Assembly: GCF_012935695.1 (NCBI RefSeq)
Contig: NZ_CP052859.1
Coordinates: 2,087,001 to 2,151,000 of the forward strand
Direction of reading: 5' to 3'
Length of the DNA stretch: 64,000 bases
DNA from: Pseudomonas sp. ADAK18
GTDB taxonomy: Bacteria > Pseudomonadota > Gammaproteobacteria > Pseudomonadales > Pseudomonadaceae
The translations under genes and the position numbers were made by a program. The notes below the pieces were generated by a model. It saw nothing but the letters and a program-made list of their open reading frames with translations, made no database searches and was not told where the DNA came from. This document shows, in pieces, positions 35,229 through 43,966 of this stretch (positions are counted from its first letter, which is position 1; each line of letters begins with the position of its first letter).

Positions 35229-35474
35229 TGATACGAAGACGACTAACGCCAGCGGTTTGGTTATCTCGTGGGCCAAAGGGTAGATATTCACGTCTTCTGC
35301 ATCTGCATCAAACGCTTCGCCCCTTACTAATGAATGGCCGATGGTCGCGACGGTGAGCGTCTGTCAGTCATGGGCGATCCAGGACTGATAGCGCTTAGGG
35401 GCAGGGCATATGGCTAGGGGAGTGTAATCCTGTGCTGATCAAGGGGGGCTCCTCACTCGGCATCAGGTGCTTTG

Positions 35475-35672
35475 TTATTTCTTGGCGCGATTCAGCTCTT
35501 CCAGTCTTCCGCTTTCAAGTAACTCCTTGTACTTCATTGCGTCATTTTTATTGTGATAGACACCTACGATAGCCTCGCCTTGGTATACGTCCCACATCTC
35601 CACTACCGAGCCCGCTGTTTCGTGGGACATTCCATTTCCTTCTCGCAGTTTTATGGTGATATTCATATTCAT
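35475..35672 (-). CDS. Small hypothetical protein (65 residues)
   Basis: ATG 35672 with GGAG upstream. MNMNITIKLREGNGMSHETA; EMWDVYQGEAIVGVYHNKND; ends RLEELNRAKK. A beta-beta-alpha pattern with an acidic helix. No family recognised. The 246-bp gap before it contains no clear gene. Confidence 0.55.
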   Translation of the reverse strand: MNMNITIKLREGNGMSHETAGSVVEMWDVYQGEAIVGVYHNKNDAMKYKELLESGRLEELNRAKK

Positions 35673-35871
35673 ACACTCCGATTTGAGGGGGAAAATATAA
35701 CTCGAAGGGTTGAGTGACAACCATACTGTTTGTACTGCCAGTGGTTGGAACGGTAGGCGCCAGGCCGACCAGAGAGGGCTTTAACCGCATATGGCTTTTT
35801 CCTTTTCAGCCAGCCGGACGCAGCACCGGTGCGTCAGCCCTAGCGCACCGGGTCTGCGTGAAACACATACG

Positions 35872-36636
35872 TCAAGATTCACAATGCCGAACAAACGGGC
35901 TGTGAACCGGGGCTTGAGGTTTCAAAACCTGGCTCTCGGTGAAATCCTCATCACGATTAAACGAAACCAGTGGCCAGTCGCCCCATTGTTGAATCTTCGC
36001 TTGGTAGTCACCTACTGCTCGCTTCAATTCATCTCGTTGTTGTTCAGCTTGATCTGCGAACAGTCCGCCCCGAACACCATGGATCAAATGCGGTTCCAGC
36101 ACTTCAAACCCAATGTAATGCAGCGAATACATCACTGGCCATAACAGCAAGCGCATATCACCGTCACGACCATTCGGCGCACAGGCTTGTGCCGATGCTC
36201 CCGCTGTGGAGACAAGCAAAGCTCTTTTCCCTCGCATCACGCCGTTCTGATGTCGCTTACTGCTCTGATACAGACCTCCATAGACAAACACTCGATCCAT
36301 CCATCCCTTCAGTATGGCTGGAGCTCCAAACCACCAGAAAGGGAAATGAAGAATCAGTGCGTCCGCTTGGAGCAGCAGGTTGATATGGCGCTGGGTCGTG
36401 GGTGGCAATTGCTGACGTTGCCAATGGTGTCGCTGCTCCTGCATCGGGTCAAACTTGTCGGCATCTTGCCTATGTTCGTAATGCCAGCTACCTTCGCGCG
36501 GGTCGAAGTCTTCTGTGTACAAGTCGAGAACGGTGACTTCATGCCCCCGTTCCATCCAGCTTTGCCGTGTAATTTCGGCCAGATGGGCGTTGAAGGACTT
36601 CTTCTCCGGATGAGCTAAAACGATCAGTATTCGCAC
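35872..36636 (-). CDS. NAD(P)H:quinone oxidoreductase, flavodoxin-like
   Basis: 254 residues from GTG 36636, which has GAGGAG seven bases upstream. RILIVLAHPEKKSFNAHLAE opens the NQO1/KefF/MdaB fold; ALILHFPFWWFGAPAILKGW is the conserved flavin loop; VYGGLYQSSK and LVSTAGASAQ complete it. Two-electron reduction of quinones or nitro compounds is expected. Divergent from an HxlR regulator. Confidence 0.88.
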   Translation of the reverse strand: MRILIVLAHPEKKSFNAHLAEITRQSWMERGHEVTVLDLYTEDFDPREGSWHYEHRQDADKFDPMQEQRHHWQRQQLPPTTQRHINLLLQADALILHFPFWWFGAPAILKGWMDRVFVYGGLYQSSKRHQNGVMRGKRALLVSTAGASAQACAPNGRDGDMRLLLWPVMYSLHYIGFEVLEPHLIHGVRGGLFADQAEQQRDELKRAVGDYQAKIQQWGDWPLVSFNRDEDFTESQVLKPQAPVHSPFVRHCES

Positions 36637-36714
36637 GACATTTCTCCTCAAGTGACGTCGTGATGCTGTGCCTGGTCAATCATCCTGGCAATTACGTACT
36701 TTGAGGTAACTACC

Positions 36715-37080
36715 ATGGCTTTTCCTGGGGATGTTTATGTCAGCAACTGCTCCGCTCGTGATGCATTGGAGCTTATTTCCGGCAAGTGGGTGATGTTGAT
36801 ATTGCCTGCCCTGACTCACCAGCCGATGCGTAACGGTGAGTTGCTTCGTCGGATTGGGGGTATTTCCCAAAAAGTATTGACGCAGACACTGAGGCAACTC
36901 GAACGCAATGGCTTGATTGAGCGGCGGGAATTGGCGAAGAAGCCTGCCCACGTGGAGTATCGACTGTCCGTTGTGGCGTGCTCACTGGTCGATACGCTGA
37001 CTGCGCTCGATCGCTGGGCCGAGCATCATTTTCCAGTTCTGGATGCTGCCCGTGAACGGTACGACGCCGCGCATCCATGA
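36715..37080 (+). CDS. HxlR-family transcriptional regulator
   Basis: 121 residues, winged HTH of HxlR type: CSARDALELISGKWVMLILP; MRNGELLRRIGGISQKVLTQ; TLRQLERNGLIERRE. C12 near the start is in the position used for redox or electrophile sensing in relatives such as YodB/QorR; this role is inference. Divergent from the flavodoxin-like quinone reductase and likely its regulator. Confidence 0.9.
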   Translation: MAFPGDVYVSNCSARDALELISGKWVMLILPALTHQPMRNGELLRRIGGISQKVLTQTLRQLERNGLIERRELAKKPAHVEYRLSVVACSLVDTLTALDRWAEHHFPVLDAARERYDAAHP

Positions 37081-37224
37081 GGCATTTTTCGATCTGATCT
37101 GACCAGGATCGGAGGCTGATGCGATGGGGCTTCAGGGCAGCGGAGGCGCGATTTTTGCACTTCTGTTTTTGCTGTCCTAGGCTGTGGTTGTGAGTGAACC
37201 GTCAACAAGGAGCGTGGGCGAAAT

Positions 37225-37683
37225 ATGGAAGTTTTAACTAAAGACGCGCTTGTTGGCGCGTGGGCATTGCTTTCCTTCACTGAAACCAACTCAACAACCG
37301 GGGTAGAGTCGTTTCCCATGGGGCCTGATCCGCAGGGCATCCTTTTGTATACAGCTGATGGCTATATGTCTGCGCAGCTTTGCACTACGTCCCGCGACGG
37401 GTTTCGGTCAAATGATATGTACTTGGGAACCGGCGCGGAATACATGGCCTCTGGCAAAACCTATCTCGCTTATAGCGGGCCTTACCATTTCGATGAGAGA
37501 ACAGGCGTTCTCGAGCATGAGATGGCGGTCAGCTTTTTTCCAAACTGGGCCGGGCAACGACAGGTGCGCAGCGCAAGCCTTTATGAAGACTTACTTTATT
37601 TGGCGACAGTTACACCCATGTCGTTCAATGGATCGATGAAAACAGCTCAGTTGGTTTGGCGTCGGATCAGCTCCGGGCGGTGA
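37225..37683 (+). CDS. Lipocalin-like domain protein
   Basis: 152 residues, ATG 37225 with AAGGAG upstream. LVGAWALLSFTETNSTTGVE, then GILLYTADGYMSAQL and YSGPYHFDE...VLEHEMAVSFFPNW are hallmarks of the lipocalin-like family (Lipocalin_5). No signal peptide, so cytoplasmic. Binds an unknown small molecule. Confidence 0.82.
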   Translation: MEVLTKDALVGAWALLSFTETNSTTGVESFPMGPDPQGILLYTADGYMSAQLCTTSRDGFRSNDMYLGTGAEYMASGKTYLAYSGPYHFDERTGVLEHEMAVSFFPNWAGQRQVRSASLYEDLLYLATVTPMSFNGSMKTAQLVWRRISSGR

Positions 37684-37784
37684 ACTGCGGATGTAGATGC
37701 GGGCTCTGTTGGCCGATTGGCGCGAAATTCGAATGTAATTTCAAGCGGGCAGGGGCCTGATCCCATTCAGGCCCCGGTGGGCTA

Positions 37785-38561
37785 CTAGGCGGTGGGTCTG
37801 ACGCGGAAGGCCAGGTACACCGGGCCGAACGGGAAGGTGCTGACCTCCAGCTCATCCAGTGGGTTGAGCGTCCGGGTACGGGAGCCGGCGTTGCTGTAGA
37901 TCACATGACTGGCTGACACCGCAATGTTGATCTTGCCGGCAGCAGCCTGGATCAACGTGACCTTGAACCCTTCTGTCACATCGTCACCAAGTGTGAGAGT
38001 GACGTCGGTGTTGCTGATCACCAGGATCGACTTGCCCGAGTCCGCCATCGTCAGGGCCTGGCTGGCGGTGATCGAAACGTTGGGGTGCACGTGGCCACCG
38101 GCGTGGTAGCTGACCATCCGTGGATCGGCGAAGACCCGTGCGAAGGTACCGATGTAGTTGACGCTGGCACGCATGTCATCAAATTGCTCGATCACATAGG
38201 TGCCCACGCTACCCGACGCTTCGCCATTAGGGTCCAGGACCCATTTGCGGCCCACCAACAGCCCGATCTGGGTGTTGGCACGCACGCCGGCACGCATCTC
38301 TTCGAGAAACAACTGACTGATTTGCCCGCCACCGTTGCCCTGGGCATAGGTGAATCGTGCAATGGAGTGACTGTCCCCCGTGGGGCTGCCCTGGGTGGTA
38401 TCGACCCGGTAATCGACGAAGTCCGCCGAGACGATGGTGGTCGTGGTGTTGGCGTTCGGAGCCCAGTTGAAATTCAGAACCCGCCCGGTTTTCACCTGCT
38501 CCAGCGAGGTGGTGGTCTGGGTGGTAGTGGTGGAACCTGACTGCTCCAGATCATTAGCCAT
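37785..38561 (-). CDS. Hypothetical protein, Thr-rich N-terminus
   Basis: 258 residues from ATG 38561, which has AAGGA eight bases upstream (a second ATG nine bases earlier is too close to it). Low-complexity start (SGSTTTTQTTTSLEQ), then a beta-rich protein; the end (ILVISNTDVTLTLGDDVTEG; INIAVSASHVIYSNAG) resembles short tail-fibre-like or sugar-binding beta domains. No signal peptide. Not recognised. An inverted repeat with no T run lies beyond the stop at 37752-37775. Confidence 0.6.
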   Translation of the reverse strand: MANDLEQSGSTTTTQTTTSLEQVKTGRVLNFNWAPNANTTTTIVSADFVDYRVDTTQGSPTGDSHSIARFTYAQGNGGGQISQLFLEEMRAGVRANTQIGLLVGRKWVLDPNGEASGSVGTYVIEQFDDMRASVNYIGTFARVFADPRMVSYHAGGHVHPNVSITASQALTMADSGKSILVISNTDVTLTLGDDVTEGFKVTLIQAAAGKINIAVSASHVIYSNAGSRTRTLNPLDELEVSTFPFGPVYLAFRVRPTA

Positions 38562-38669
38562 GTTGCTCATCCTTAAGTGAAATGGGGAGTGGAGTGCAGG
38601 TCGAATTTACCCTGAAACGGATAAGCCTGTCCTTGAGATGCATTACTCCACGTGGTTTCCAGAGGCGGC

Positions 38670-39968
38670 TTAGGGGGCCGCAGGCAAGGCCGCAAACTCG
38701 AGCGTGACCGTGAAGCGTTGTTGTTCGATGGCGACGTCTATGTGCCAGCCTAATTTGGCGCACAACTGGCGCATCAGTTCCAGTCCCAGTCCGTAGCCGA
38801 AATCGCTGGATTCTTGTGTCTGCTTGGCCTCTCTGATGTGATTGGCTATGCGTAATTGAGGGTATTTGAAACTGATTTCCACGTTGCCCTCTTCAGCGTA
38901 TTGCAGGGCGTTGCGCAGGAAGTTGCCGATAACGATGCGGCATGCGGTGGGGGGCAGGCGACAAGGTTCGTTGTGGATGTCGATAATCAGCTCGATGTCC
39001 CGGTTGCCGATCAGGTAACGGTGTTTTTGAATCAGCTCGCCCACCAGTTCGCTCAGGTCGATGTCTTCCTCCGGCAGCGGCTCGGGGCTTTCGCGGCTCA
39101 TCCACAGTAAGGTCTCTGCGATAAGTTGCATGTTCAGCACCGAGCGTTCGATACGCTGCAGGGGGGATGGCAGGACGCCGCCGGACTGCAGGGCCAGCAG
39201 TTCTATATTGGCCTTGAGCACCGCCAGCGGGGTGCGCAGTTCATGGCTTGTGTAGCGCAACAGGCGGCCTTCACGCAGGCTGGCTGCCTGCACCTGTTTC
39301 ACACTTTGGGCCAGGGCGTCGGCCAGAATGTTGAATTCCTTGAAGCTGAAATCAGGACGCTGACCGGACACGTCCGGGTTCTTCAGCGTGGTGGACCACT
39401 GGGCCAGCCGTCCCAGCGGCCGGACCAGCCACCAGACCAGCAGGGCGATGATAACCAGTGCCGGAACGAACACCGCCAGGCTGATGAAAGTGATTCCGCG
39501 CAGTTCCTGGTCGAAGTACGCATCAGACAGCGGCGTCTCGACTTCGCCGCCTTCTTCATGGTCGTGGTCGACGTCGAACATATAGAGGGTCTTGCCGTCC
39601 CCCAAGGCCTGGGTGAGGATCACCCGGACTTCCGAATCTTCGTCATCGGAGTCCAGGTCGCCGAAGACATGGACAGCGCCGAAGGACAGGCTCGGTGGTG
39701 TGTCCACCACCTGACGGATACTCTCCGGCAACGCGTCCTTGCCAATGACGCCGGTATAGAAGTAGTTGTGCGGCGGCAGCGTGGTTGGGTCCTTTTTGTA
39801 GTGCCTGACGAAATATTGGGCTTCTTCTTCCATCATGGCGCTGGCGGTGTAGAGCAGGCCGCGCACGGTGTATATGGGCAGCAGCTTGCTGTAAATAATC
39901 AGAACCACGGCGATCAGCAACAAAAAGCTGCCGCTGATCACCCACTTCAGGCTCAGGCCGTTACGCAT
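38670..39968 (-). CDS. Two-component sensor histidine kinase
   Basis: 432 residues. Transmembrane helices at about 8-28 and 160-182 bracket a periplasmic sensor of about 130 residues that is strongly acidic and contains VDHDHEEGGEVE (about 133-144), which could bind a metal or polycation. HAMP-like segment, then the dimerisation box RYTSHELRTPLAVLKANIEL with the phospho-acceptor H242. The ATPase domain has NFLRNALQYAE (N box) and FGYGLGLELMRQL (G box). Its ATG overlaps the end of the response regulator by 8 bp, forming one operon. Confidence 0.92.
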   Translation of the reverse strand: MRNGLSLKWVISGSFLLLIAVVLIIYSKLLPIYTVRGLLYTASAMMEEEAQYFVRHYKKDPTTLPPHNYFYTGVIGKDALPESIRQVVDTPPSLSFGAVHVFGDLDSDDEDSEVRVILTQALGDGKTLYMFDVDHDHEEGGEVETPLSDAYFDQELRGITFISLAVFVPALVIIALLVWWLVRPLGRLAQWSTTLKNPDVSGQRPDFSFKEFNILADALAQSVKQVQAASLREGRLLRYTSHELRTPLAVLKANIELLALQSGGVLPSPLQRIERSVLNMQLIAETLLWMSRESPEPLPEEDIDLSELVGELIQKHRYLIGNRDIELIIDIHNEPCRLPPTACRIVIGNFLRNALQYAEEGNVEISFKYPQLRIANHIREAKQTQESSDFGYGLGLELMRQLCAKLGWHIDVAIEQQRFTVTLEFAALPAAP

Positions 39969-40635
39969 GTGATGTCAACTGTATGCCGACGCCAGGAAGG
40001 GTATGGATCAGGGGCTGGCCGAAGGGTTTGTCCACGGTCTTGCGCAGTCGATGCATGTGTACTTTGAGGTTGTTGCTGTCCGGTGGCTCGTCGCCCCAGA
40101 TGGTCGTTTCGAGACGTTCTCGGGTGACCGGCTCGGGGCTGGCGCGCATCAGGCACTCCAGCAAGGTCCAGCAGATGGGAGACAGATGCAGCTCCTGCCC
40201 GGCGCGACTGACTTTGCGGGTGGTCAGTTCCATGACCAGGTCGTCGACCTGAAGACGACTGGCCTGGCCGCTGCGCCGCATGCTCAACGCGCGAATTCTG
40301 GCCACTAGTTCTGCCAGTTCGAACGGCTTGACCAGGTAGTCGTCGGCCCCCGCAGCAAAGCTGGCGAGCTTGTCCGACAGCGCATCCAGCGAGGTGAGCA
40401 TCAGGATGGGCGTCTGACTGCCTTGCTGGCGTAACTGTTCGCACACCTGTTGACCGTCCAGCCGCGGCAACATGATATCCAGGAGAATGACATCGTAGTG
40501 CTGCTTGAGCGCCAGGCTAAGGCCGGCCTGGCCATTGCTGGCGTGGTCGCAGCCGATGCCGCTGATTTCCAGGTACTCGATGACGGTAATGGCCAGATCA
40601 AGGTTGTCCTCGACCAGCAGCAGGTGAATATGCAC
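39961..40635 (-). CDS. OmpR/PhoB-family response regulator
   Basis: 224 residues. Receiver domain with acidic pocket VEDN, phospho-acceptor D53 in VILLDIMLPRLDG, T81 and K103 (LVKPFE). The C-terminal winged helix is present (ERLETTIWGDEPPDSNNLKV; HRLRKTVDKPF). Paired with the downstream histidine kinase. Divergent small membrane genes at 40774 are plausible targets. Confidence 0.93.
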   Translation of the reverse strand: MHIHLLLVEDNLDLAITVIEYLEISGIGCDHASNGQAGLSLALKQHYDVILLDIMLPRLDGQQVCEQLRQQGSQTPILMLTSLDALSDKLASFAAGADDYLVKPFELAELVARIRALSMRRSGQASRLQVDDLVMELTTRKVSRAGQELHLSPICWTLLECLMRASPEPVTRERLETTIWGDEPPDSNNLKVHMHRLRKTVDKPFGQPLIHTLPGVGIQLTSHA

Positions 40636-40773
40636 GGGAACGTCCCCTTGGACACTTGTCGCTCAGAGGTCCGAAGGATAGCGGATGTCGGACTGCTTTC
40701 TGTTGATGTTTACCTGATGTTAACCCTTCGCTGTTTAAGCTGAGGCTCTTCTTATCCAGAGCTCGTCACAGTC

Positions 40774-40947
40774 ATGAACCTGTCTTCGATGGTCAAAGGA
40801 ATCCTGTTGGCCTTGATTTTCCTCGGCCTGATGGCCGGCGTCCTGCCGTCGGGAGCGCAGTTGGTGCGCATGGGAGGGAGTAGCTGGTTTCTGGTTGGCC
40901 AGAGCGCCGAGCGGGCAGGGCCGTATTATGTCGCCAGTGCGTTCTGA
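40774..40947 (+). CDS. 57-residue secreted or membrane small protein
   Basis: ATG 40774; MNLSSMVKGILLALIFLGLM then AGVLPSGAQLVRMGGSSWFL. N-terminal hydrophobic helix with a possible cleavage after SGAQ. Located 138 bp from, and divergent to, the response regulator, and overlaps the next gene by 20 bp. The location suggests it belongs to the two-component system's regulon. Confidence 0.6.
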   Translation: MNLSSMVKGILLALIFLGLMAGVLPSGAQLVRMGGSSWFLVGQSAERAGPYYVASAF

Positions 40948-41248
40948 TGACGTCGGCGTCAGCTACGCCAATCAATTGATGTTGTGTGTGGTGCTGATTA
41001 TTTGTGTAACGGTTTCACTGGGTACGTACATCGTTCGCCTGAATGCGCGTATTGATAAAGCGCGAGAACTGTCGCCGGTGTATCTGTTTGAGTGTGGCAA
41101 GGACGGCGGGGCTTTTATCGTCTATCCCGATGGCAGGCGCCGTAGCAGTGACCGCTGTCACCCGACCCAGGAAGGTGGAGGCGAGGGGGTTACGCGGCTC
41201 GTCAATGAGTCGCAAGAAATGCCCCTCACGCCCACGAAGGTGGGTTAG
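40928..41248 (+). CDS. Single-span membrane protein of the same small operon
   Basis: 106 residues from ATG 40928: transmembrane helix (LMLCVVLIICVTVSLGTYIV), a following short coiled segment, then a domain with two cysteines (LFECGKDGGAFIVYPDGRRR; DRCHPTQEGG). Overlaps the 57-residue gene, so co-translated. Function unknown. Confidence 0.6.
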   Translation: MSPVRSDDVGVSYANQLMLCVVLIICVTVSLGTYIVRLNARIDKARELSPVYLFECGKDGGAFIVYPDGRRRSSDRCHPTQEGGGEGVTRLVNESQEMPLTPTKVG

Positions 41249-41376
41249 TGATGAATCACCCAGCCGGCTATTCAATTTTTAGGTAACGATTGACAGTCCT
41301 CTCGCCCCCGGCCCCAATCTATCCCGGCTATCCGAAGTGAGGCCGCATACAAAGCCATCCGAAAAGGGAAAAGGGC

Positions 41377-43086
41377 ATGGGTGTTTTCGATTACAAGAGC
41401 ATGACGGGCGAGCACGCAAAGGCGCTGCTGAACGACGCCTTGGCTTTATCCGAGTACGCTTATGACTCCACCGGCCAACCTCTGGCAACCGGTGGCTGGG
41501 CACCTATCGGTGCGCAAGCTTTGGGTGTGACCCAGAAAGTGGACAAGCAAGGCACCTTTTGGGGCGAGACAGCATTGGCGCCTTCTGCCAACGTCGAGGT
41601 GCTGGGACAATACGATAGCGCTGGCAAACTAGTTGCCATGGGGATCGCGTTCCGCGGTACCTCCTTTGGTTTGACTCTGGATGGCCTGGGCGACGTGGCC
41701 AGCGATCTGGCCGCCGCCGTACTCCCCGGGTACGCCACCGACTACGCCAAACTGGCCTTTAACACCCTGCTGGATAACGTCGCTATCTATGCCAAGAGCC
41801 AAGGATTGACCGGCAAGGACATCCTGGTCACTGGTCATAGCCTTGGCGCACTGGGTGCCAACAGCCTGGCGACCTTGAGCCGCGATCATTGGGACGGCTT
41901 CTATCAGGATGCCAATTACGTAACCTTTGCTTCACCCACTCAAAGCTCGGGCGATACCAAGGTCTTGAATATCGGCTATGAAAATGACCCGGTGTTCAAG
42001 GCCATCGATGGCAAAGGCATCAATGTCTCGGCGCTCTTGTGGGGTAACGATAGGGCTTGGGACTCGGCTGCCAACAACCTCGTCAGCTTTACTGATAACT
42101 ACGCCTCGGCCTCGGCGCATTTTCCCAACAGCCTTAACTGGGGCGTCGCCAAAGCCCACTCTCTGGACGGTTACACCCAAGGCCTGGGGCGTATCGCGGC
42201 CTCAGACTTCTACGACCTGACCAGCAAGGATTCGACCATCGTTGTCTCCAGCCTGTCAGACGCCACGCGTGGAACTACCTGGGTGCAAGACTTGAATCGC
42301 TACGCTGAAAAGCACACCGGCAATACCTTCATCATCGGCACTGAGGGCAACGACCTGCTCAAGGGCGGGGCGGGCAATGACTTCCTGGAAGGTGGCGCAG
42401 GCAACGATCGGTTCCGCGATGACGGTGGTTACAACGTCGTGCTGGGCGGCAAAGGCGATAACGTCTTCGAACTGCAAAAGCCTCTGGCTACCTTCAGTTT
42501 TGCCAACGATGGTGACGGCACGCTGTACATCAACGACGCCTATGGCGGCATCAGTCTGACCCGGGATATCGGTGCGCTGGTGAGCAAGGAAACCTCCTAT
42601 ATCCCATGGACTTCCATCCCATGGGGCTCACATGACATCACTTATCAGGTGACCGGCAACGGCCTGCTGGCCGGAACCGATTTAACGCAGTACGCGAGTT
42701 CGGCCAAAGGTGATGCCAGCAACAACGTCCTCACCGCCCATGCCGCCGGCGACTGGCTGTTTGGCCTGGACGGCGATGATCACCTGATTGGCAACCAGGG
42801 TAATGACGTGTTTGTCGGTGGGGCCGGCAACGACTTGATGGTCTCGGGAGGCGGCAGCAATACCTTCCTGTTCAACGGGTTCTTCGGCAACGATCGGATC
42901 GAAGGCTGCCAGGCCAGCGATAAGCTTGTGTTCATGGGTGTTCCGGGCCTGGGGCAAGACTACGATTACCGCTCCCATGCCTCGACGGTTGAGGACAACA
43001 CCGTACTGTCCTTTGGCGAAAACTCTGTGATGCTGGTGGGCGTAGGTATGACCCAACTGAATGGCGCGGGGATTTTCATTTCCTGA
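41377..43086 (+). CDS. Secreted family I.3 lipase / polyurethanase
   Basis: 569 residues, no signal peptide, typical of type I secretion. The catalytic domain has the nucleophile elbow GHSLG with S155 and H261 in AHSLDGYT; the acid is probably D204. Ca2+-binding RTX nonapeptides follow at about 321-345 (GTEGNDLLKGGAGNDFLEGG) and again near 475-490 (GNQGNDVFVGGAGNDL). The C-terminal end with hydrophobic residues (GAGIFIS) is the usual secretion signal. Length is closest to PueB-like polyurethanases rather than the 476-residue LipA. The secretion genes are not in the window. Confidence 0.93.
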   Translation: MGVFDYKSMTGEHAKALLNDALALSEYAYDSTGQPLATGGWAPIGAQALGVTQKVDKQGTFWGETALAPSANVEVLGQYDSAGKLVAMGIAFRGTSFGLTLDGLGDVASDLAAAVLPGYATDYAKLAFNTLLDNVAIYAKSQGLTGKDILVTGHSLGALGANSLATLSRDHWDGFYQDANYVTFASPTQSSGDTKVLNIGYENDPVFKAIDGKGINVSALLWGNDRAWDSAANNLVSFTDNYASASAHFPNSLNWGVAKAHSLDGYTQGLGRIAASDFYDLTSKDSTIVVSSLSDATRGTTWVQDLNRYAEKHTGNTFIIGTEGNDLLKGGAGNDFLEGGAGNDRFRDDGGYNVVLGGKGDNVFELQKPLATFSFANDGDGTLYINDAYGGISLTRDIGALVSKETSYIPWTSIPWGSHDITYQVTGNGLLAGTDLTQYASSAKGDASNNVLTAHAAGDWLFGLDGDDHLIGNQGNDVFVGGAGNDLMVSGGGSNTFLFNGFFGNDRIEGCQASDKLVFMGVPGLGQDYDYRSHASTVEDNTVLSFGENSVMLVGVGMTQLNGAGIFIS

Positions 43087-43142
43087 CCTGACCCAGGGGG
43101 ATACATCGAGCACAAGACTGGTCGCTGCTGCAATCCAGTGGA

Positions 43143-43352
43143 TCAGTCTGGCTCCATCATCAACGCGATACTCAGGTCTATGAACGCCTGGTTATGGGTG
43201 AGCGTTTCAAGGGCTCCATACACATTCGTGACGGTGTCTACGGAGCCGCGATCACCGACCCATTTGGCTAATTCTTCGATAGCAGCGGCCAATGCGAGTT
43301 GGTTTTCGTTGAGCGCTTTGAGTAATGGGGGGATGACATCTTCATGTCTCAT
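43143..43352 (-). CDS. Small helical protein family, copy 3
   Basis: 69 residues from ATG 43352 (MRHEDVIPPLLKALNENQLA; ALAAAIEELAKWVGDRGSVD; VYGALETLTHNQAFIDLSIA). Shares the NENxLA-x3-AI-EL and ALxTL core with the copies at 25657 and 43531. Immediately downstream of, and convergent with, the lipase gene. Confidence 0.72.
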   Translation of the reverse strand: MRHEDVIPPLLKALNENQLALAAAIEELAKWVGDRGSVDTVTNVYGALETLTHNQAFIDLSIALMMEPD

Positions 43353-43530
43353 GGATAGAAACCGGCGAAGGGGAGCTCATGAGTTGAGGTGATTAATGGC
43401 TGTACAGATTCAGCCTTTTCGTCGAGTGAGCACTGTTCCTTCAGCCACGGCAGTCTGCATTGCAAATGATTACTGATCAATCAGATGGCGACGAAGTGTA
43501 AAGGGAAGAATACAAAGGTTACTTTGGCAG

Positions 43531-43749
43531 TTACTTGTCGCGAGCGTCCATCTTGAGTTTCTCCAAGGCCTGTTTTACGTGCCCAACGTTTTTCCCGATC
43601 GTAGATAGCGCTTCACGAACGTTTTCACCGACAGCCTCGTCGCCCTGGCGCTCGATCGCAAGGGCCAATTCCATGATCGCAGCCTCCAAGGCAAGTTGGT
43701 TTTCGTAGATTTTTTCGAGTACAGCAGGGAGTGAGTGCTGGTTAGGCAT
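43531..43749 (-). CDS. Small helical protein family, copy 4
   Basis: 72 residues from ATG 43749: MPNQHSLPAVLEKIYENQLA, LEAAIMELALAIERQGDEAV, NVREALSTIGKNVG and a Lys-rich tail. Nearly identical in its core to the truncated copy at 19381-19757. Charged, helical, no membrane segment. Function unknown. Confidence 0.75.
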   Translation of the reverse strand: MPNQHSLPAVLEKIYENQLALEAAIMELALAIERQGDEAVGENVREALSTIGKNVGHVKQALEKLKMDARDK

Positions 43750-43966
43750 AGTGCCGATTCCATTCGAGGATGGGGTCAGTTTAGCAGGCAAAGAAAAAAA
43801 GTCCGCGCCGGGCTGGCTTGTACTTTGGAAGGCTACTCTCTGGCAACTGATGTGCGCCATCCATTGAGAAGTGTGCTCGACGGTGAGGCGGATGTGAAAG
43901 GGAAAGGAGAGGGCGCCCGTTCAGGGGCGGCCTCCCGAAATTTCAATTTTAGGGTATCGGCCGCAA

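Noticed and set aside
35229..35474. Short plus-strand frame of 42 codons after the LysR gene
   Set aside because: No ribosome site and an Arg/Leu-rich product without family features.
39126..40067. 313-codon plus-strand frame across the histidine kinase and response regulator
   Set aside because: Antisense shadow; the minus-strand proteins carry complete family motifs.
42358..42430. Tandem nucleotide repeats
   Set aside because: They are the coding sequence of the calcium-binding RTX repeats of the lipase.
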